A stretch of 45,186 nucleotides of DNA from an uncultured Bacteroidaceae bacterium (GCA_905235525.1 CAJOLW010000003.1:1-45186), one strand, 5' to 3'. Counted from the first letter of the stretch, positions 15,002-24,553 are shown. The notes: generated by a model not told the origin, from the sequence alone. Program-made: numbers and translations.

Positions 15002-16062
15002 TGGCAACAGAAATAGCAACACTCGGTGAGTTTGGACTCATCAAACGGCTGACTCAGAACATTGACATCAAAAACTCTGAAACAAAATACGGAGTGGGTG
15101 ATGATTGTGCGGTGCTGAAATATAGCGAGGACAAGGATGTGCTTGTCACCACCGACCTGCTGATGGAAGGAGTGCATTTCGACCTGACCTACTTGCCCAT
15201 GAAGCACTTAGGCTACAAGGCTGCAATGGTCAATCTATCTGACATCTATGCCATGGGAGGCATGCCCAAACAGATCACAATCAGCCTCGCTTTAAGCAAA
15301 CGCTTCAGCGTGGAAGACATGGATGATTTCTACGAGGGGCTACGACTCGCCTGCGATGCACACAACGTCGATATCGTTGGAGGTGACACCACCAGTTCAC
15401 GCACAGGACTCGCCATCTCCATCACCGCCATCGGCGAAGTGGAGAAAGGGAAAGCCATCTACCGCAACGGGGCAAAAGAGACCGATCTCATCTGTGTGAG
15501 CGGTGACCTCGGAGCCGCTTATATGGGATTCCAACTATTGGAACGCGAGAAGGAAGTCTATTACAAACAGATAGAAACAGCCAAGACCGACGCTGAGCGC
15601 ATGGCAATTTCACAACCTGATTTCAGCGGACGTGAGTATCTGCTCGAACGGCAGATGAAGCCCGAAGCACGACGCGACATCATCCTGCAACTCCGCGAGG
15701 CAGGCATCCATCCCACAGCCATGATGGACATTAGCGATGGACTCTCCTCCGAACTGCTCCACATCTGTACCCAAAGTCACTGCGGATGCCGTATCTACGA
15801 AGAGCGCATCCCCATTGACTATCAGACCGCAGTCATGGCAGAAGAACTCAACATGAATCTCACCACAGCAGCCCTCAATGGAGGCGAGGACTATGAACTC
15901 CTGTTCACAGTTCCCATTGCTGACCATGAAAAGGTGGAGCAGATGGAAGGTGTGAAACTCATTGGACACATCACGAAGGAAAGTCTCGGCTGTGCCCTCA
16001 TCACACGAGACGGAACAGAGTTTGAACTGAAAGCGCAAGGATGGAATCCGTTGAAAGAATAA
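15001..16062 (+). CDS. thiL: Thiamine-monophosphate kinase
   Basis: 353 residues. Motifs: GEFGLIKRL, GVGDDCAVL, TTDLLMEGVHFDL, VNLSDIYAMGG, VGGDTTSS and MDISDGLSSEL, all characteristic of ThiL, which phosphorylates thiamine monophosphate to the active diphosphate. Overlaps lpxK by one base, so the two are co-expressed. No other thiamine gene lies nearby. Confidence 0.92.
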   Translation: MATEIATLGEFGLIKRLTQNIDIKNSETKYGVGDDCAVLKYSEDKDVLVTTDLLMEGVHFDLTYLPMKHLGYKAAMVNLSDIYAMGGMPKQITISLALSKRFSVEDMDDFYEGLRLACDAHNVDIVGGDTTSSRTGLAISITAIGEVEKGKAIYRNGAKETDLICVSGDLGAAYMGFQLLEREKEVYYKQIETAKTDAERMAISQPDFSGREYLLERQMKPEARRDIILQLREAGIHPTAMMDISDGLSSELLHICTQSHCGCRIYEERIPIDYQTAVMAEELNMNLTTAALNGGEDYELLFTVPIADHEKVEQMEGVKLIGHITKESLGCALITRDGTEFELKAQGWNPLKE

Positions 16063-16123
16063 GAATGAATTTTCAAAACAATAATCAACAATAGTATTAA
16101 CCTTTCAAAAAAGCAACAAATAC

Positions 16124-16915
16124 ATGAGAGTAATTATTGAACCCGATTACGAGGCCCTCTCAAAATGGGCTGCCAACTATGTGGCGAACCGTATCATCGA
16201 GGCGAATCCTACGCCAGAAAAGCCTTTTGTGCTCGGATGCCCCACTGGATCTTCCCCACTTGGGCTGTATCGCAACCTGATTGATATGTGCAGTACTGGA
16301 AAGATTTCGTTCCAGAACGTCATCACATTCAACATGGATGAATACGTGAAACTGCCAGAAGACCATCCTGAAAGTTATCACAGTTTCATGTGGAATAATT
16401 TCTTCAACCACATTGACATCAAGCCCGAAAATGTGCACATCCTCAATGGTAATGCACCCGACCTCATCGCTGAATGCAACCACTACGAAGAAATGATTGC
16501 CGAAGCAGGTGGCGTGGACCTCTTCATGGGCGGTATCGGTCCCGATGGACACCTTGCCTTCAATGAGCCAGGTTCTTCCCTCTCATCACGCACTCGTATT
16601 AAGACTCTCACCACCGACACCATCCATGCCAACAGCCGCTTCTTCGACAATGACCTCAGCCTCGTACCAAAGCAGGCTTTGACCGTCGGCATTGGCACTG
16701 TGATGGATGCCAAGGAAGTGCTTCTCGTGTGCAGCGGTCACAACAAGGCACGTGCCCTCAAGCATTGTATTGACGGTGACATCAGCCACAAGTGGACTTC
16801 TTCCATGCTCCAGATGCACCCACATGCCATCGTAGTCTGCGACGAAGCATCTTGTGACGAGTTGACTGTTGGAACTTACAAGTACTACCTTGACAAGGAG
16901 CGCGGTAATCTGTAA
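16124..16915 (+). CDS. nagB: Glucosamine-6-phosphate deaminase
   Basis: 263 residues, full length. LGCPTGSSPLGLYRNLI, FNMDEYV (catalytic Asp region), GGIGPDGHLAFNEPGSS and LTVGIGTVMDAKEVLLVCSG identify NagB, which turns glucosamine-6-phosphate into fructose-6-phosphate and ammonia. It starts 61 nt after thiL and ends at a bidirectional terminator shared with gmk. Confidence 0.96.
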   Translation: MRVIIEPDYEALSKWAANYVANRIIEANPTPEKPFVLGCPTGSSPLGLYRNLIDMCSTGKISFQNVITFNMDEYVKLPEDHPESYHSFMWNNFFNHIDIKPENVHILNGNAPDLIAECNHYEEMIAEAGGVDLFMGGIGPDGHLAFNEPGSSLSSRTRIKTLTTDTIHANSRFFDNDLSLVPKQALTVGIGTVMDAKEVLLVCSGHNKARALKHCIDGDISHKWTSSMLQMHPHAIVVCDEASCDELTVGTYKYYLDKERGNL

Positions 16916-16927
16916 GCAACATATTAC

Positions 16928-16975
16928 ACAAAAGGAAGGGGTTGTGTCCATGAAAACACAACCCCTTCCTTTTGT
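16928..16975. terminator. Bidirectional terminator between nagB and gmk
   Basis: Perfect 20-bp inverted repeat, 16928-16947 and 16956-16975, with an 8-nt loop. On either strand the stem ends in CCTTTTGT. It serves the convergent nagB and gmk genes, only 10 nt before the gmk stop. Confidence 0.92.
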
Positions 16976-16985
16976 ATTCATTCCG

Positions 16986-17564
16986 TCATTCCGACAAGAA
17001 ATCCTCGACAAGCGCACGAGCCTCAACTTGAGCAATTTCCAGATGATCGTTGATGACCACCTCGTCAAAGTTTTCCGCTTGGGAGAGTTCGTACTTAGCA
17101 CGTTCAATACGCTGTTCAATCACCTCAGGCGCATCGGTAGCGCGCTTTTCCAAACGACTGCGCAACGCTTCAATGCTGGGTGGCTGAATGAAAATGCTAA
17201 GCGCCCGTTTGCCATAAAGCCTTTTGATGCGCAAGGCACCATTGACATCCACATCGAAGACTACATTCTCGCCAGCAGCCAATTGTTTGTCCACCTGTGA
17301 CTTGAGCGTACCATAAAACTTGTCAGTATAGACTTCTTCGTACTCGACAAACTCGTCGTTAGCAATCTTCGCCTTAAACTCTTCAGGACTGAGGAAAAAG
17401 TACTCCACCCCATTCTTCTCTTCACCACGTGGTGCACGGGAGGTGGCAGAAATGGAAAAATGAAGATTCAATTCTTCGGCACCACCATCAGCCATGATGC
17501 TGTTGATAATTGTCGATTTACCCGAACCTGAAGGGGCTGCAAAGATAATAAGTTTTCCTTCCAT
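16986..17564 (-). CDS. gmk: Guanylate kinase
   Basis: 192 residues from MEGKLIIFAAPSGSGKSTI (P-loop GSGKST). The GMP-binding part ISATSRAPRGEEKNGVEYFF and VFDVDVNGALRIKR follow. It phosphorylates GMP to GDP. The ATG at 17564 is 2 nt past the yicC stop; a GTG at 17570 overlaps that stop and is an alternative start. Operon with yicC. Confidence 0.95.
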   Translation of the reverse strand: MEGKLIIFAAPSGSGKSTIINSIMADGGAEELNLHFSISATSRAPRGEEKNGVEYFFLSPEEFKAKIANDEFVEYEEVYTDKFYGTLKSQVDKQLAAGENVVFDVDVNGALRIKRLYGKRALSIFIQPPSIEALRSRLEKRATDAPEVIEQRIERAKYELSQAENFDEVVINDHLEIAQVEARALVEDFLSE

Positions 17565-17566
17565 GA

Positions 17567-18442
17567 TCACATGACGTTTAGCACCTGTTCCTTGATTTGT
17601 TCGAGTTCGTCCTTCATCTTCACCACGATGTTCTGCATTTCTGCTTGGTTTGACTTAGAGCCAGTGGTGTTGATTTCACGTCCCATCTCTTGAGCGATGA
17701 AGCCCAATTTCTTGCCCTGTCCATGTCCGTCCTTCATCGTCTCAATGAAGTAATGAAGATGGTTGGTAAGACGTTGTTTCTCTTCGGAAATGTCCAATTT
17801 CTCAATATAATAAATCATCTCCTGCTCCAAACGGTTCTTGTCATAATCCACACCGATGTTCTGTTCCAAAGCATCAAGGATACGTTGACGAATCTTCTCT
17901 GTACGTTCTTTCTCGTAAGGTTCAATCGAAGCAAGCAGTGCGGTGATGTTGTCAATCTTCTCCTGGAACTTCTTTGCCAATGCCAATCCCTCTTGCTTGC
18001 GGAAAGCCACCAACTCATCCAATGCCCCTTCCACAGCCTTACGTGCTTCCGCCCATTCTTCTTCAGAAAGTTCTTCCACGTCGTTATGAGTAAACACATC
18101 TGGAAGGCGAAGCAAAGTGGCATACCAATCTTCCGGAGCAGGCAAACCAAGTTCCTGCTGCATTTGTTCTATTTGCTGCTTGTAAGAACACACCAATGCC
18201 ATGTTGAGAGGAGATGCCAAAGACGACTCATCCTTTTCAATCCAAAGAACGAAATCAACTTTTCCTCGTTCCAATTTTTGCTGGATCATTTGACGTATCT
18301 CCATCTCTTTCTCACGGTAGAGAGGTGCTATACGTGCCATTATGTCAAGTGCTTTACTATTCAGCGATTTGACTTCTGCATGAATCTTCTTTCCTTTATA
18401 TTCCACGACGCACTTGCCGTAGCCTGTCATTGATTGTATCAT
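17567..18442 (-). CDS. yicC: YicC/YloC family endoribonuclease-like protein
   Basis: 291 residues, full length. MIQSMTGYGK at the start, EVKSLNSKALDI near residue 25, then a long helical region, and at the end GKKLGFIAQEMGREINTTGSKSN, the family signature. E. coli YicC and its relatives have RNase activity linked to small RNA decay. In the same operon as gmk, a common pairing. Confidence 0.92.
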   Translation of the reverse strand: MIQSMTGYGKCVVEYKGKKIHAEVKSLNSKALDIMARIAPLYREKEMEIRQMIQQKLERGKVDFVLWIEKDESSLASPLNMALVCSYKQQIEQMQQELGLPAPEDWYATLLRLPDVFTHNDVEELSEEEWAEARKAVEGALDELVAFRKQEGLALAKKFQEKIDNITALLASIEPYEKERTEKIRQRILDALEQNIGVDYDKNRLEQEMIYYIEKLDISEEKQRLTNHLHYFIETMKDGHGQGKKLGFIAQEMGREINTTGSKSNQAEMQNIVVKMKDELEQIKEQVLNVM

Positions 18443-18461
18443 GATATAGTTTGATTAATTT

Positions 18462-18602
18462 GGTGCAAAGGTACAAAAAAGTTAGGAGTTAGGAGTTAGG
18501 CATTAGGAGTTTTCGATTTCTTAACGTGCTTTTTTCATAGAAAAAGGAATAATTCCTAATACCTAACTCCTAACTCCTAACTTTTTTTCGTACCTTTGCA
18601 CA
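18462..18602. promoter_or_regulatory. Near-palindromic divergent promoter of yicC and tsaB
   Basis: Two -7 elements in opposite directions, TACCTTTG on the minus strand (18466-18473) and TACCTTTG on the plus strand (18591-18598), each followed by GCAC. Inside them lie tandem GTTAGGA 7-mers (18481-18510) facing their inverted copies CTAACTC/CTAATAC (18556-18582), so the region can fold into a long hairpin with an approximately 45-nt loop. Neither -33 position fits TTTG well. Confidence 0.75.
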
Positions 18603-18627
18603 TATTTTATATCAATGTGGACATAAG

Positions 18628-19356
18628 ATGTCAGTAATTTTACATATCGAAACAGCAACCGACCTATGCAGCGTGGCAGTAAGTCAGGATAGCGCCATCA
18701 TCTTTCAGACAGACAATCTCCAGAAAGATACAAACCTGACCGAGAAGCAGGCAACGAAGGGGACTAACCATGCATCAGCATTAGGAGTTATGGTGGATGA
18801 AGCCCTTTCTTTCACAGACAACCATGCCATCCCGTTCGATGCAGTGGCTGTAAGTGAAGGTCCAGGCAGTTACACGGGCTTGCGCATAGGTGTGTCAATG
18901 GCTAAGGGGATTGCATACGGAAGAAACCTAAAACTCATCACTATCCCGACTCTGGAGATACAATGTGTGCCTATATTACTGGTGCATGACGATTTGCCAG
19001 AGGATGCTCTGCTTTGCCCTATGCTTGACGCAAGGAGAATGGAAGTTTATACAGCCCTTTACACCCGTTCACTGAAAGCAGTGCAATCCATTGCTCCCGT
19101 TGTGGTGGACGAACATTCATTTGAACAGCAATTGAACGAGCATCCGATTTTCTTTTTTGGCAACGGCGCAGAGAAATGTAAAGCAGTTATTCAACATCCT
19201 AATGCCCACTTCTTCGATGGTGTGCCTTTGCTCGCCAAATACATGTCACCTTTGGCGGAGAAGAAGTTTTTGCAAGAAGACTTTGCCGATGTGGCATACT
19301 TCGAGCCCAATTACCTAAAAGAATTTCAGGCAACCGTAGCAAAGAAACTCATATAA
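18628..19356 (+). CDS. tsaB: tRNA t6A biosynthesis protein TsaB
   Basis: 242 residues. ILHIETATDLCSVAVSQD at the start, NHASALGVMVDEAL, then VSEGPGSYTGLRIGVSMAKGIAYG, the glycine-rich ATPase-like signature of TsaB. TsaB partners TsaD in threonylcarbamoylation of A37 in ANN-decoding tRNAs. First of the long plus-strand run to ispF. Confidence 0.93.
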   Translation: MSVILHIETATDLCSVAVSQDSAIIFQTDNLQKDTNLTEKQATKGTNHASALGVMVDEALSFTDNHAIPFDAVAVSEGPGSYTGLRIGVSMAKGIAYGRNLKLITIPTLEIQCVPILLVHDDLPEDALLCPMLDARRMEVYTALYTRSLKAVQSIAPVVVDEHSFEQQLNEHPIFFFGNGAEKCKAVIQHPNAHFFDGVPLLAKYMSPLAEKKFLQEDFADVAYFEPNYLKEFQATVAKKLI

Positions 19357-19358
19357 TC

Positions 19359-19958
19359 ATGGACTACAATACAACGAGAGAAAAACTGATTATGCCCGAA
19401 TATGGGCGTGGCATTCAACAGATGGTGGAACACTGCAAGGCCATTGCAGACAAGGACGAACGTATGAGATGCGCCCGAACCATCATTGAAACCATGGCAA
19501 GTATGGCTGAGCAAACAGCCGACAGAGAGGATTTTCAGAAGAAACTATGGAACCATCTCGCTGCGATGTCACAATATGAATTGGACATTGACTATCCTGT
19601 TGAGATTGAACGCATGGATGATGAAGAAGCACACCCAGACAAACTGCCCTACCCTCAACATCGTATCAAGAAACGGAACTATGGTGCGATCGTGGAACAA
19701 TTTACAGACCATCTTTCCACCATGGAAGGAGGGAACCAACGAGACAATCTCGCTCACCTTGTGGCCAATCACATGAAACGCGACCTTTCCAATTGGAGCA
19801 CAGATTCCATGAGCGATGAGAAAGTGGCTGATGACATGGCACTCTACACAGATGGCAGAATACAATTAGACATTGAGAATCATCCCCTCACCAGCGACGG
19901 AGAATTGCTCAGCACACGTGTAGCAACCAGTCTCAAAAAGAAAAAGAACAAAAAATGA
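19359..19958 (+). CDS. DUF4290 protein
   Basis: 199 residues. MDYNTTREKLIMPEYGRGIQ, a helical middle, then LPYPQHRIKKRNYGA, a lysine-rich end. It matches DUF4290, a Bacteroidetes-only family of unknown function typically found directly before murA. It starts 2 nt after tsaB. No signal peptide or membrane segment; probably cytoplasmic. Confidence 0.85.
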   Translation: MDYNTTREKLIMPEYGRGIQQMVEHCKAIADKDERMRCARTIIETMASMAEQTADREDFQKKLWNHLAAMSQYELDIDYPVEIERMDDEEAHPDKLPYPQHRIKKRNYGAIVEQFTDHLSTMEGGNQRDNLAHLVANHMKRDLSNWSTDSMSDEKVADDMALYTDGRIQLDIENHPLTSDGELLSTRVATSLKKKKNKK

Positions 19959-20031
19959 CGAATGATGCAAGAGATGAGTGGAGATAGTTCCAGCCACTCC
20001 TTGCGGAAGGAATATAAAGTAGTTAAACCAT

Positions 20032-21339
20032 ATGGCATCTTTCATCATAGAAGGCGGTCACAAACTGCACGGAGAGATTACCCCTCAGGGAGCCAAAAAT
20101 GAAGCACTTGAGGTCATCTCTGCCATCCTGCTTACCACAGAACCTGTCATTATCAGGAATGTGCCCAACATCCTTGACGTCCATAACCTTATCGGTCTAT
20201 TGAGCAGAATGGGAGTCTGCATCACCCAATTAGAAGACCACAGTTGGCAGTTTCAAGCCAACCGGCTTGACATGGACTACTTAGGTGGACAGGAGTTTGT
20301 ACAACGCTGTGCATCATTGCGTGGCAGCATTCTCGTAGTCGGTCCATTATTGGCACGTTTCCATAAAGCATACGTGGCAAAGCCTGGAGGTGACCAGATT
20401 GGACGCCGACGACTTGACACACACTTTCTCGGCATTCAGAAACTTGGTGCCAAATTCAATTTTTGCGAAGAGCGTGGTGTTTATGAAATTGATGCCAATG
20501 AACTGAATGGCACTCGCATGCTGCTTGACGAGGCAAGTGTGACAGGCACAGCCAACATCATTATGACTGCAGTCTTAGCACAAGGAACCACAACGATCTA
20601 CAATGCTGCCTGTGAGCCATACATCCAACAACTCTGTCAGATGCTTAACCAAATGGGCGCAAAGATTTCGGGCATCAGTTCCAACCTTCTCACCATTGAA
20701 GGTGTGACAGAATTGCATGGGACCGAGCACACCATCTTGCCCGACATGATTGAAGTGGGCTCCTTTATCGGAATGGCTGCCATGACTGGCAGTGACATCA
20801 CCATCAAACATGTCAGTTACGAGAACCTCGGCATCATTCCACAAGCATTCCAACGTCTCGGTATCACCATAGAACATGTGGGTGATGATATTCATATACC
20901 AGAGCATCAGCATTATGAGGTAGCATCCTTTATGGATGGCAGCACCATGGCAATTGCAGATGCACCATGGCCAGGTCTCACACCAGACTTGCTGAGCATC
21001 ATGCTCGTTGTTGCCACACAAGCAAAGGGGTCGGTATTGATTCATCAAAAAATGTTTGAAAGCCGCCTGTTCTTTGTTGATAAACTCATAGACATGGGTG
21101 CACAGATCATTCTCTGTGACCCACACCGTGCTGTGGTTGTGGGACATGACAACCAACGTCCGCTGCATGGGGCAAAGATGTCGAGTCCTGATATCCGTGC
21201 TGGTATCGCCCTACTCATTGCCGCCATGTCAGCCAATGGCACCAGCGTCATCAGCAACATCGAACAAATTGACCGTGGCTACGAAGATATCGAAGGGCGC
21301 CTTACGGCATTAGGTGCTGTCATCAAGAGAATACAATAG
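20032..21339 (+). CDS. murA: UDP-GlcNAc 1-carboxyvinyltransferase
   Basis: 435 residues. HGEITPQGAKNEAL, CASLRGSILVVGPLLAR, MDGSTMAIADAPWPGLTPD, and a final NIEQIDRGYEDIEGRLTALGA. MurA makes the first committed step of peptidoglycan synthesis by adding enolpyruvate to UDP-GlcNAc. The loop that normally carries the reactive Cys (Cys115 in E. coli, PGGC) reads PGGDQIGRRRLD, so Asp121 replaces it, as in Mycobacterium and Chlamydia MurA. Such enzymes resist fosfomycin. Starts 73 nt after DUF4290. Confidence 0.95.
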   Translation: MASFIIEGGHKLHGEITPQGAKNEALEVISAILLTTEPVIIRNVPNILDVHNLIGLLSRMGVCITQLEDHSWQFQANRLDMDYLGGQEFVQRCASLRGSILVVGPLLARFHKAYVAKPGGDQIGRRRLDTHFLGIQKLGAKFNFCEERGVYEIDANELNGTRMLLDEASVTGTANIIMTAVLAQGTTTIYNAACEPYIQQLCQMLNQMGAKISGISSNLLTIEGVTELHGTEHTILPDMIEVGSFIGMAAMTGSDITIKHVSYENLGIIPQAFQRLGITIEHVGDDIHIPEHQHYEVASFMDGSTMAIADAPWPGLTPDLLSIMLVVATQAKGSVLIHQKMFESRLFFVDKLIDMGAQIILCDPHRAVVVGHDNQRPLHGAKMSSPDIRAGIALLIAAMSANGTSVISNIEQIDRGYEDIEGRLTALGAVIKRIQ

Positions 21340-21371
21340 CAGACTCCCTCTGCCCTATGGGCTTCTCCTCT

Positions 21372-21392
21372 TCTATGGGGAGACCATGCAGG
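21372..21392 (+). repeat. Dispersed CTATGGGGAGA repeat, second copy
   Basis: TTCTATGGGGAGACCATGCAGG between murA and rimM, matching 9682-9714. Confidence 0.4.
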
Positions 21393-21413
21393 GTGTTTGA
21401 AAATAACATAGCA

Positions 21414-21938
21414 ATGATCAAACAAGAAGACGTTTACCAGATAGGGCGCATGGGAAAGGCGCATGGACTGAAAGGAGAAATCAACTTTCAGTTTACTGAT
21501 GATCTATGGGACAGGGCAGATTGTGATTATCTCATTTGTGAGGTGGATGGCATTCTGGTACCGTTCTTCATCAAAGAGTATCGATTCCGTAGCGATTCGA
21601 CAGCCATCATAAAACTAGATGACATCGACAACGTTGAGGCTGTACAAATGTTGGTAAACAGTCCCGTCTATCTTGAGAAGAAGTATCAGGAGGAACTGAA
21701 TGATGATGAGGTGTCGCTCAACTATTTCATCGGTTTCAAGATGGTGAATGGTGACAGCGGACAGGACATCGGCACCATCACCGACATCGATGACAAGACC
21801 GACAACTGGCTTTTCATTGTGGAACGCACAGATGGCAGCGAAGTGATGATACCTGCCCATGAAGAGTTCATTGCTGAAATTCAGCAAAAAGAAAGAATCA
21901 TGGTCATGGACTTACCATTAGGACTTTTAGACTTATGA
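21414..21938 (+). CDS. rimM: Ribosome maturation factor RimM
   Basis: 174 residues from MIKQEDVYQIGRMGKAHGLKGE. N-terminal RimM fold (IGRMGKAHGLKGEINFQF) and a C-terminal PRC-barrel (FIGFKMVN, DNWLFIVERTDGSEVMIPAHEEFI). It helps mature the 30S head. The start at 21414 is chosen because the upstream in-frame region is the non-conserved dispersed repeat. Its TGA overlaps the dxr ATG by 4 nt. Confidence 0.93.
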   Translation: MIKQEDVYQIGRMGKAHGLKGEINFQFTDDLWDRADCDYLICEVDGILVPFFIKEYRFRSDSTAIIKLDDIDNVEAVQMLVNSPVYLEKKYQEELNDDEVSLNYFIGFKMVNGDSGQDIGTITDIDDKTDNWLFIVERTDGSEVMIPAHEEFIAEIQQKERIMVMDLPLGLLDL

Positions 21939-23077
21939 AAAAAAGAATCTGCATATTAGGTTCAACAGGAAGCATTGGTACACAGGCACTTGATGTCATA
22001 GGACAGCATAGCGACCTCTATGAAGCATATGTACTGACTGCTTATAACAATGCTGAACTACTCATAGAACAAGCCCGGAAATACACACCCGAGGCAGTAG
22101 TTATTGCCAAGGAGTCGAATTACGAAAGGGTAAAGGAAGGATTGGCAGACCTTCCTATCAAGGTATATACGGGTGCTGACGCACTCTGTCAAGTGGTACA
22201 GGATGACAACGTGGACATCGTGCTTGCCTCGATGGTGGGGTTTGCAGGTCTCGAACCGACGATTGCCGCCATCAAGGCAAAAAAAATGATAGCCCTTGCC
22301 AACAAGGAAACGCTAGTGGTGGCGGGCGATCTTATCACCCGACTTGCCAACGAGAATCAAGTACCCATTTTGCCTGTGGATTCGGAACACTCTGCCATCT
22401 TCCAATGCTTGGAGCCAGGCAATAGAATTGACAAGATACTGCTCACATGTAGTGGAGGACCTTTCCGTCACTTCACGAAGGAACAACTGCGCACTGTGAC
22501 AAAAGCCAATGCACTCGCTCACCCCACATGGAATATGGGGGCAAAAATCACTATTGACTCTGCCACGCTGATGAACAAAGGTTTCGAAGTGATCGAGGCA
22601 CGATGGCTCTTCGGCGTGAAACCTGAGCAGATTCAGGTGGTGGTACATCCTCAGTCTGTCATCCATAGTGCCGTGCAGTTTGAGGATGGTGCCGTGAAAG
22701 CGCAACTCGGTGTGCCCGATATGCGACTACCCATCCAATATGCCTTTAGTTATCCCAAACGTTTAAGCCTCAATGGGGAGCGTCTTGACCTCTTCACGTT
22801 GAAAGACCTCACGTTTGAGCGTCCGGACACGGAACGGTTCCGCTGTTTGGGTTTGGCATACGAGGCTTTGCGCCAAGGAGGTAACATGCCTTGCATCGTC
22901 AATGCGGCTAACGAGATAGCCAACCGTGCTTTCATCGATGACAAGATTGGTTTTGAACAAATTGCCAACATCATAGAAAGGACCATGAAGGAAATCACCT
23001 TCACACATGAATCCACATTAGAAACATATTTACAAACAGATAAAGAAGCCAGACAATACGCTTCCACATTATTATAA
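21935..23077 (+). CDS. dxr: 1-deoxy-D-xylulose 5-phosphate reductoisomerase
   Basis: 380 residues. NADPH site ICILGSTGSIGTQALDVI, LANKETLVVAGDL, LPVDSEHSAIFQCL, SATLMNKGFEVIEARWLF. It makes MEP in the non-mevalonate isoprenoid route; ispF of the same pathway lies 6.7 kb downstream. The ATG overlaps rimM (ATGA) and the TAA directly abuts the rseP ATG. Confidence 0.96.
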   Translation: MKKRICILGSTGSIGTQALDVIGQHSDLYEAYVLTAYNNAELLIEQARKYTPEAVVIAKESNYERVKEGLADLPIKVYTGADALCQVVQDDNVDIVLASMVGFAGLEPTIAAIKAKKMIALANKETLVVAGDLITRLANENQVPILPVDSEHSAIFQCLEPGNRIDKILLTCSGGPFRHFTKEQLRTVTKANALAHPTWNMGAKITIDSATLMNKGFEVIEARWLFGVKPEQIQVVVHPQSVIHSAVQFEDGAVKAQLGVPDMRLPIQYAFSYPKRLSLNGERLDLFTLKDLTFERPDTERFRCLGLAYEALRQGGNMPCIVNAANEIANRAFIDDKIGFEQIANIIERTMKEITFTHESTLETYLQTDKEARQYASTLL

Positions 23078-24553
23078 ATGGAAACAATTCTCATTAAAGG
23101 ACTGCAACTCATTGTTGCTCTTGCATTACTCATCATCTTACATGAGGGTGGCCACTTTTTTGCTGCAAAAATTTTTAAGGTCAGAGTAGAAAAGTTCTAC
23201 CTCTTTTTCGACTGGAAGTTCAGTCTTTTCAGTACATACAGTAACTGGTGGCGAAAACTGATGGGCAAGCCTCCCGTGAAAAAGAAGGAGAATGGAGGAT
23301 ATGAATATGAAGGAACAGAATATGGCATCGGCTGGATTCCTCTGGGTGGTTATGTCAGCATCTCTGGCATGGTAGATGAATCTTCTTTCAAAGAAGACGA
23401 CAGCCAGAAAAATTTCTGGAAGCAGTTGCCGCAATTGATGAAGAACATCATCGTCAAGAATTCTGATGTGAAAGGGGAAAAATGGGAGTTCCGTACACAT
23501 CCTGCTTGGCAACGTCTTATCATCATGCTTGGTGGTATCATCATGAATTTCATCACTGCTTTTGTCATCTATGCCATGGTGCTATTCACATGGGGTGAAA
23601 GTTTTGTAAAGAGCGAAGACATGGAATATGGCATGAAGTTCTCCGAACAGGCGAAGGCTGACGGTTTTCACGACGGTGATATCATTATCAAAACAGACGA
23701 TGACGTGGTGGAATCATGGAGCACTTCTGTATTGCAAGAAATGTCGAATGCCAAGACGGTCACTGTATTGCGTGCAGGCAAAGAGGTTGTCATCAATATG
23801 CCGAAGGACCTCTCATTACTTGACATGATTGAACAACCGCTTTATGCTGCGATGCGTGCACCACTTGCCATTGACAGCATTCTGCCTGGTACTCCTGCAG
23901 AGGAAATGGGGTTGAAGAAAACAGACAAGATTTGTTCGGTCAATGGCATCGAGATCAAGGATTTCAACGACTTCCAAAATAGTCTCCTCGCCCTACAACA
24001 GGCCTTACCAGAGAAAGCCAACTTTGGCGACAGTCTGAAGGCACGTCAGATTACGTTGGTGCTGAACGATTCTGTCACAAAGAAGGTGACACTCACACCA
24101 GAGTTTACATTAGGCTTTGCCAACGCCATGCCTTATCAAGACAAAATCACAACCAAAAACTATCACTTTTTTGAGTCGTTCCCAGCAGGTGTGACGTATG
24201 GATGGAAAACGTTGACCAGTTATGCAGACCAGATGAAATACATCTTCACCAAGAAAGGTGCACGTCAAGTAGGCGGTTTCATCAGCATCGGAAACATCTT
24301 CCCTGATGCATGGAACTGGCAGCGTTTCTGGTTACTCACCGCCTTCCTTTCCATCGCATTAGGATTTGTCAATGTGTTGCCCATTCCAGCCTTAGATGGC
24401 GGTCATGCCCTATTCGCCCTGTTTGAACTTCTCACAGGAAAACGTCTCAACGACAATTTCCTTCTGGTCGTTCAATACTTTGGCATGTATCTTTTGCTGG
24501 CACTCATGATTTTGGCGCAACTGAACGATGTATTAAGGATATTCGGCTTCTAA
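23078..24553 (+). CDS. rseP: Site-2 zinc protease RseP
   Basis: 491 residues. First membrane helix with the zinc site HEGGH (His22-His26), then about residues 150-170 a second helix (WQRLIIMLGGIIMNFITAF), two PDZ-like modules (EQAKADGFHDGDIIIKTDDD and LPGTPAEEMGLKKTDKICSVNG), and NVLPIPALDGGH, the second zinc/LDG motif, near residue 432. It cuts membrane-spanning segments of regulators and signal peptide remnants. Slightly longer than E. coli RseP because of the inserted loop at residues 55-85. ATG directly follows the dxr stop. Confidence 0.94.
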   Translation: METILIKGLQLIVALALLIILHEGGHFFAAKIFKVRVEKFYLFFDWKFSLFSTYSNWWRKLMGKPPVKKKENGGYEYEGTEYGIGWIPLGGYVSISGMVDESSFKEDDSQKNFWKQLPQLMKNIIVKNSDVKGEKWEFRTHPAWQRLIIMLGGIIMNFITAFVIYAMVLFTWGESFVKSEDMEYGMKFSEQAKADGFHDGDIIIKTDDDVVESWSTSVLQEMSNAKTVTVLRAGKEVVINMPKDLSLLDMIEQPLYAAMRAPLAIDSILPGTPAEEMGLKKTDKICSVNGIEIKDFNDFQNSLLALQQALPEKANFGDSLKARQITLVLNDSVTKKVTLTPEFTLGFANAMPYQDKITTKNYHFFESFPAGVTYGWKTLTSYADQMKYIFTKKGARQVGGFISIGNIFPDAWNWQRFWLLTAFLSIALGFVNVLPIPALDGGHALFALFELLTGKRLNDNFLLVVQYFGMYLLLALMILAQLNDVLRIFGF

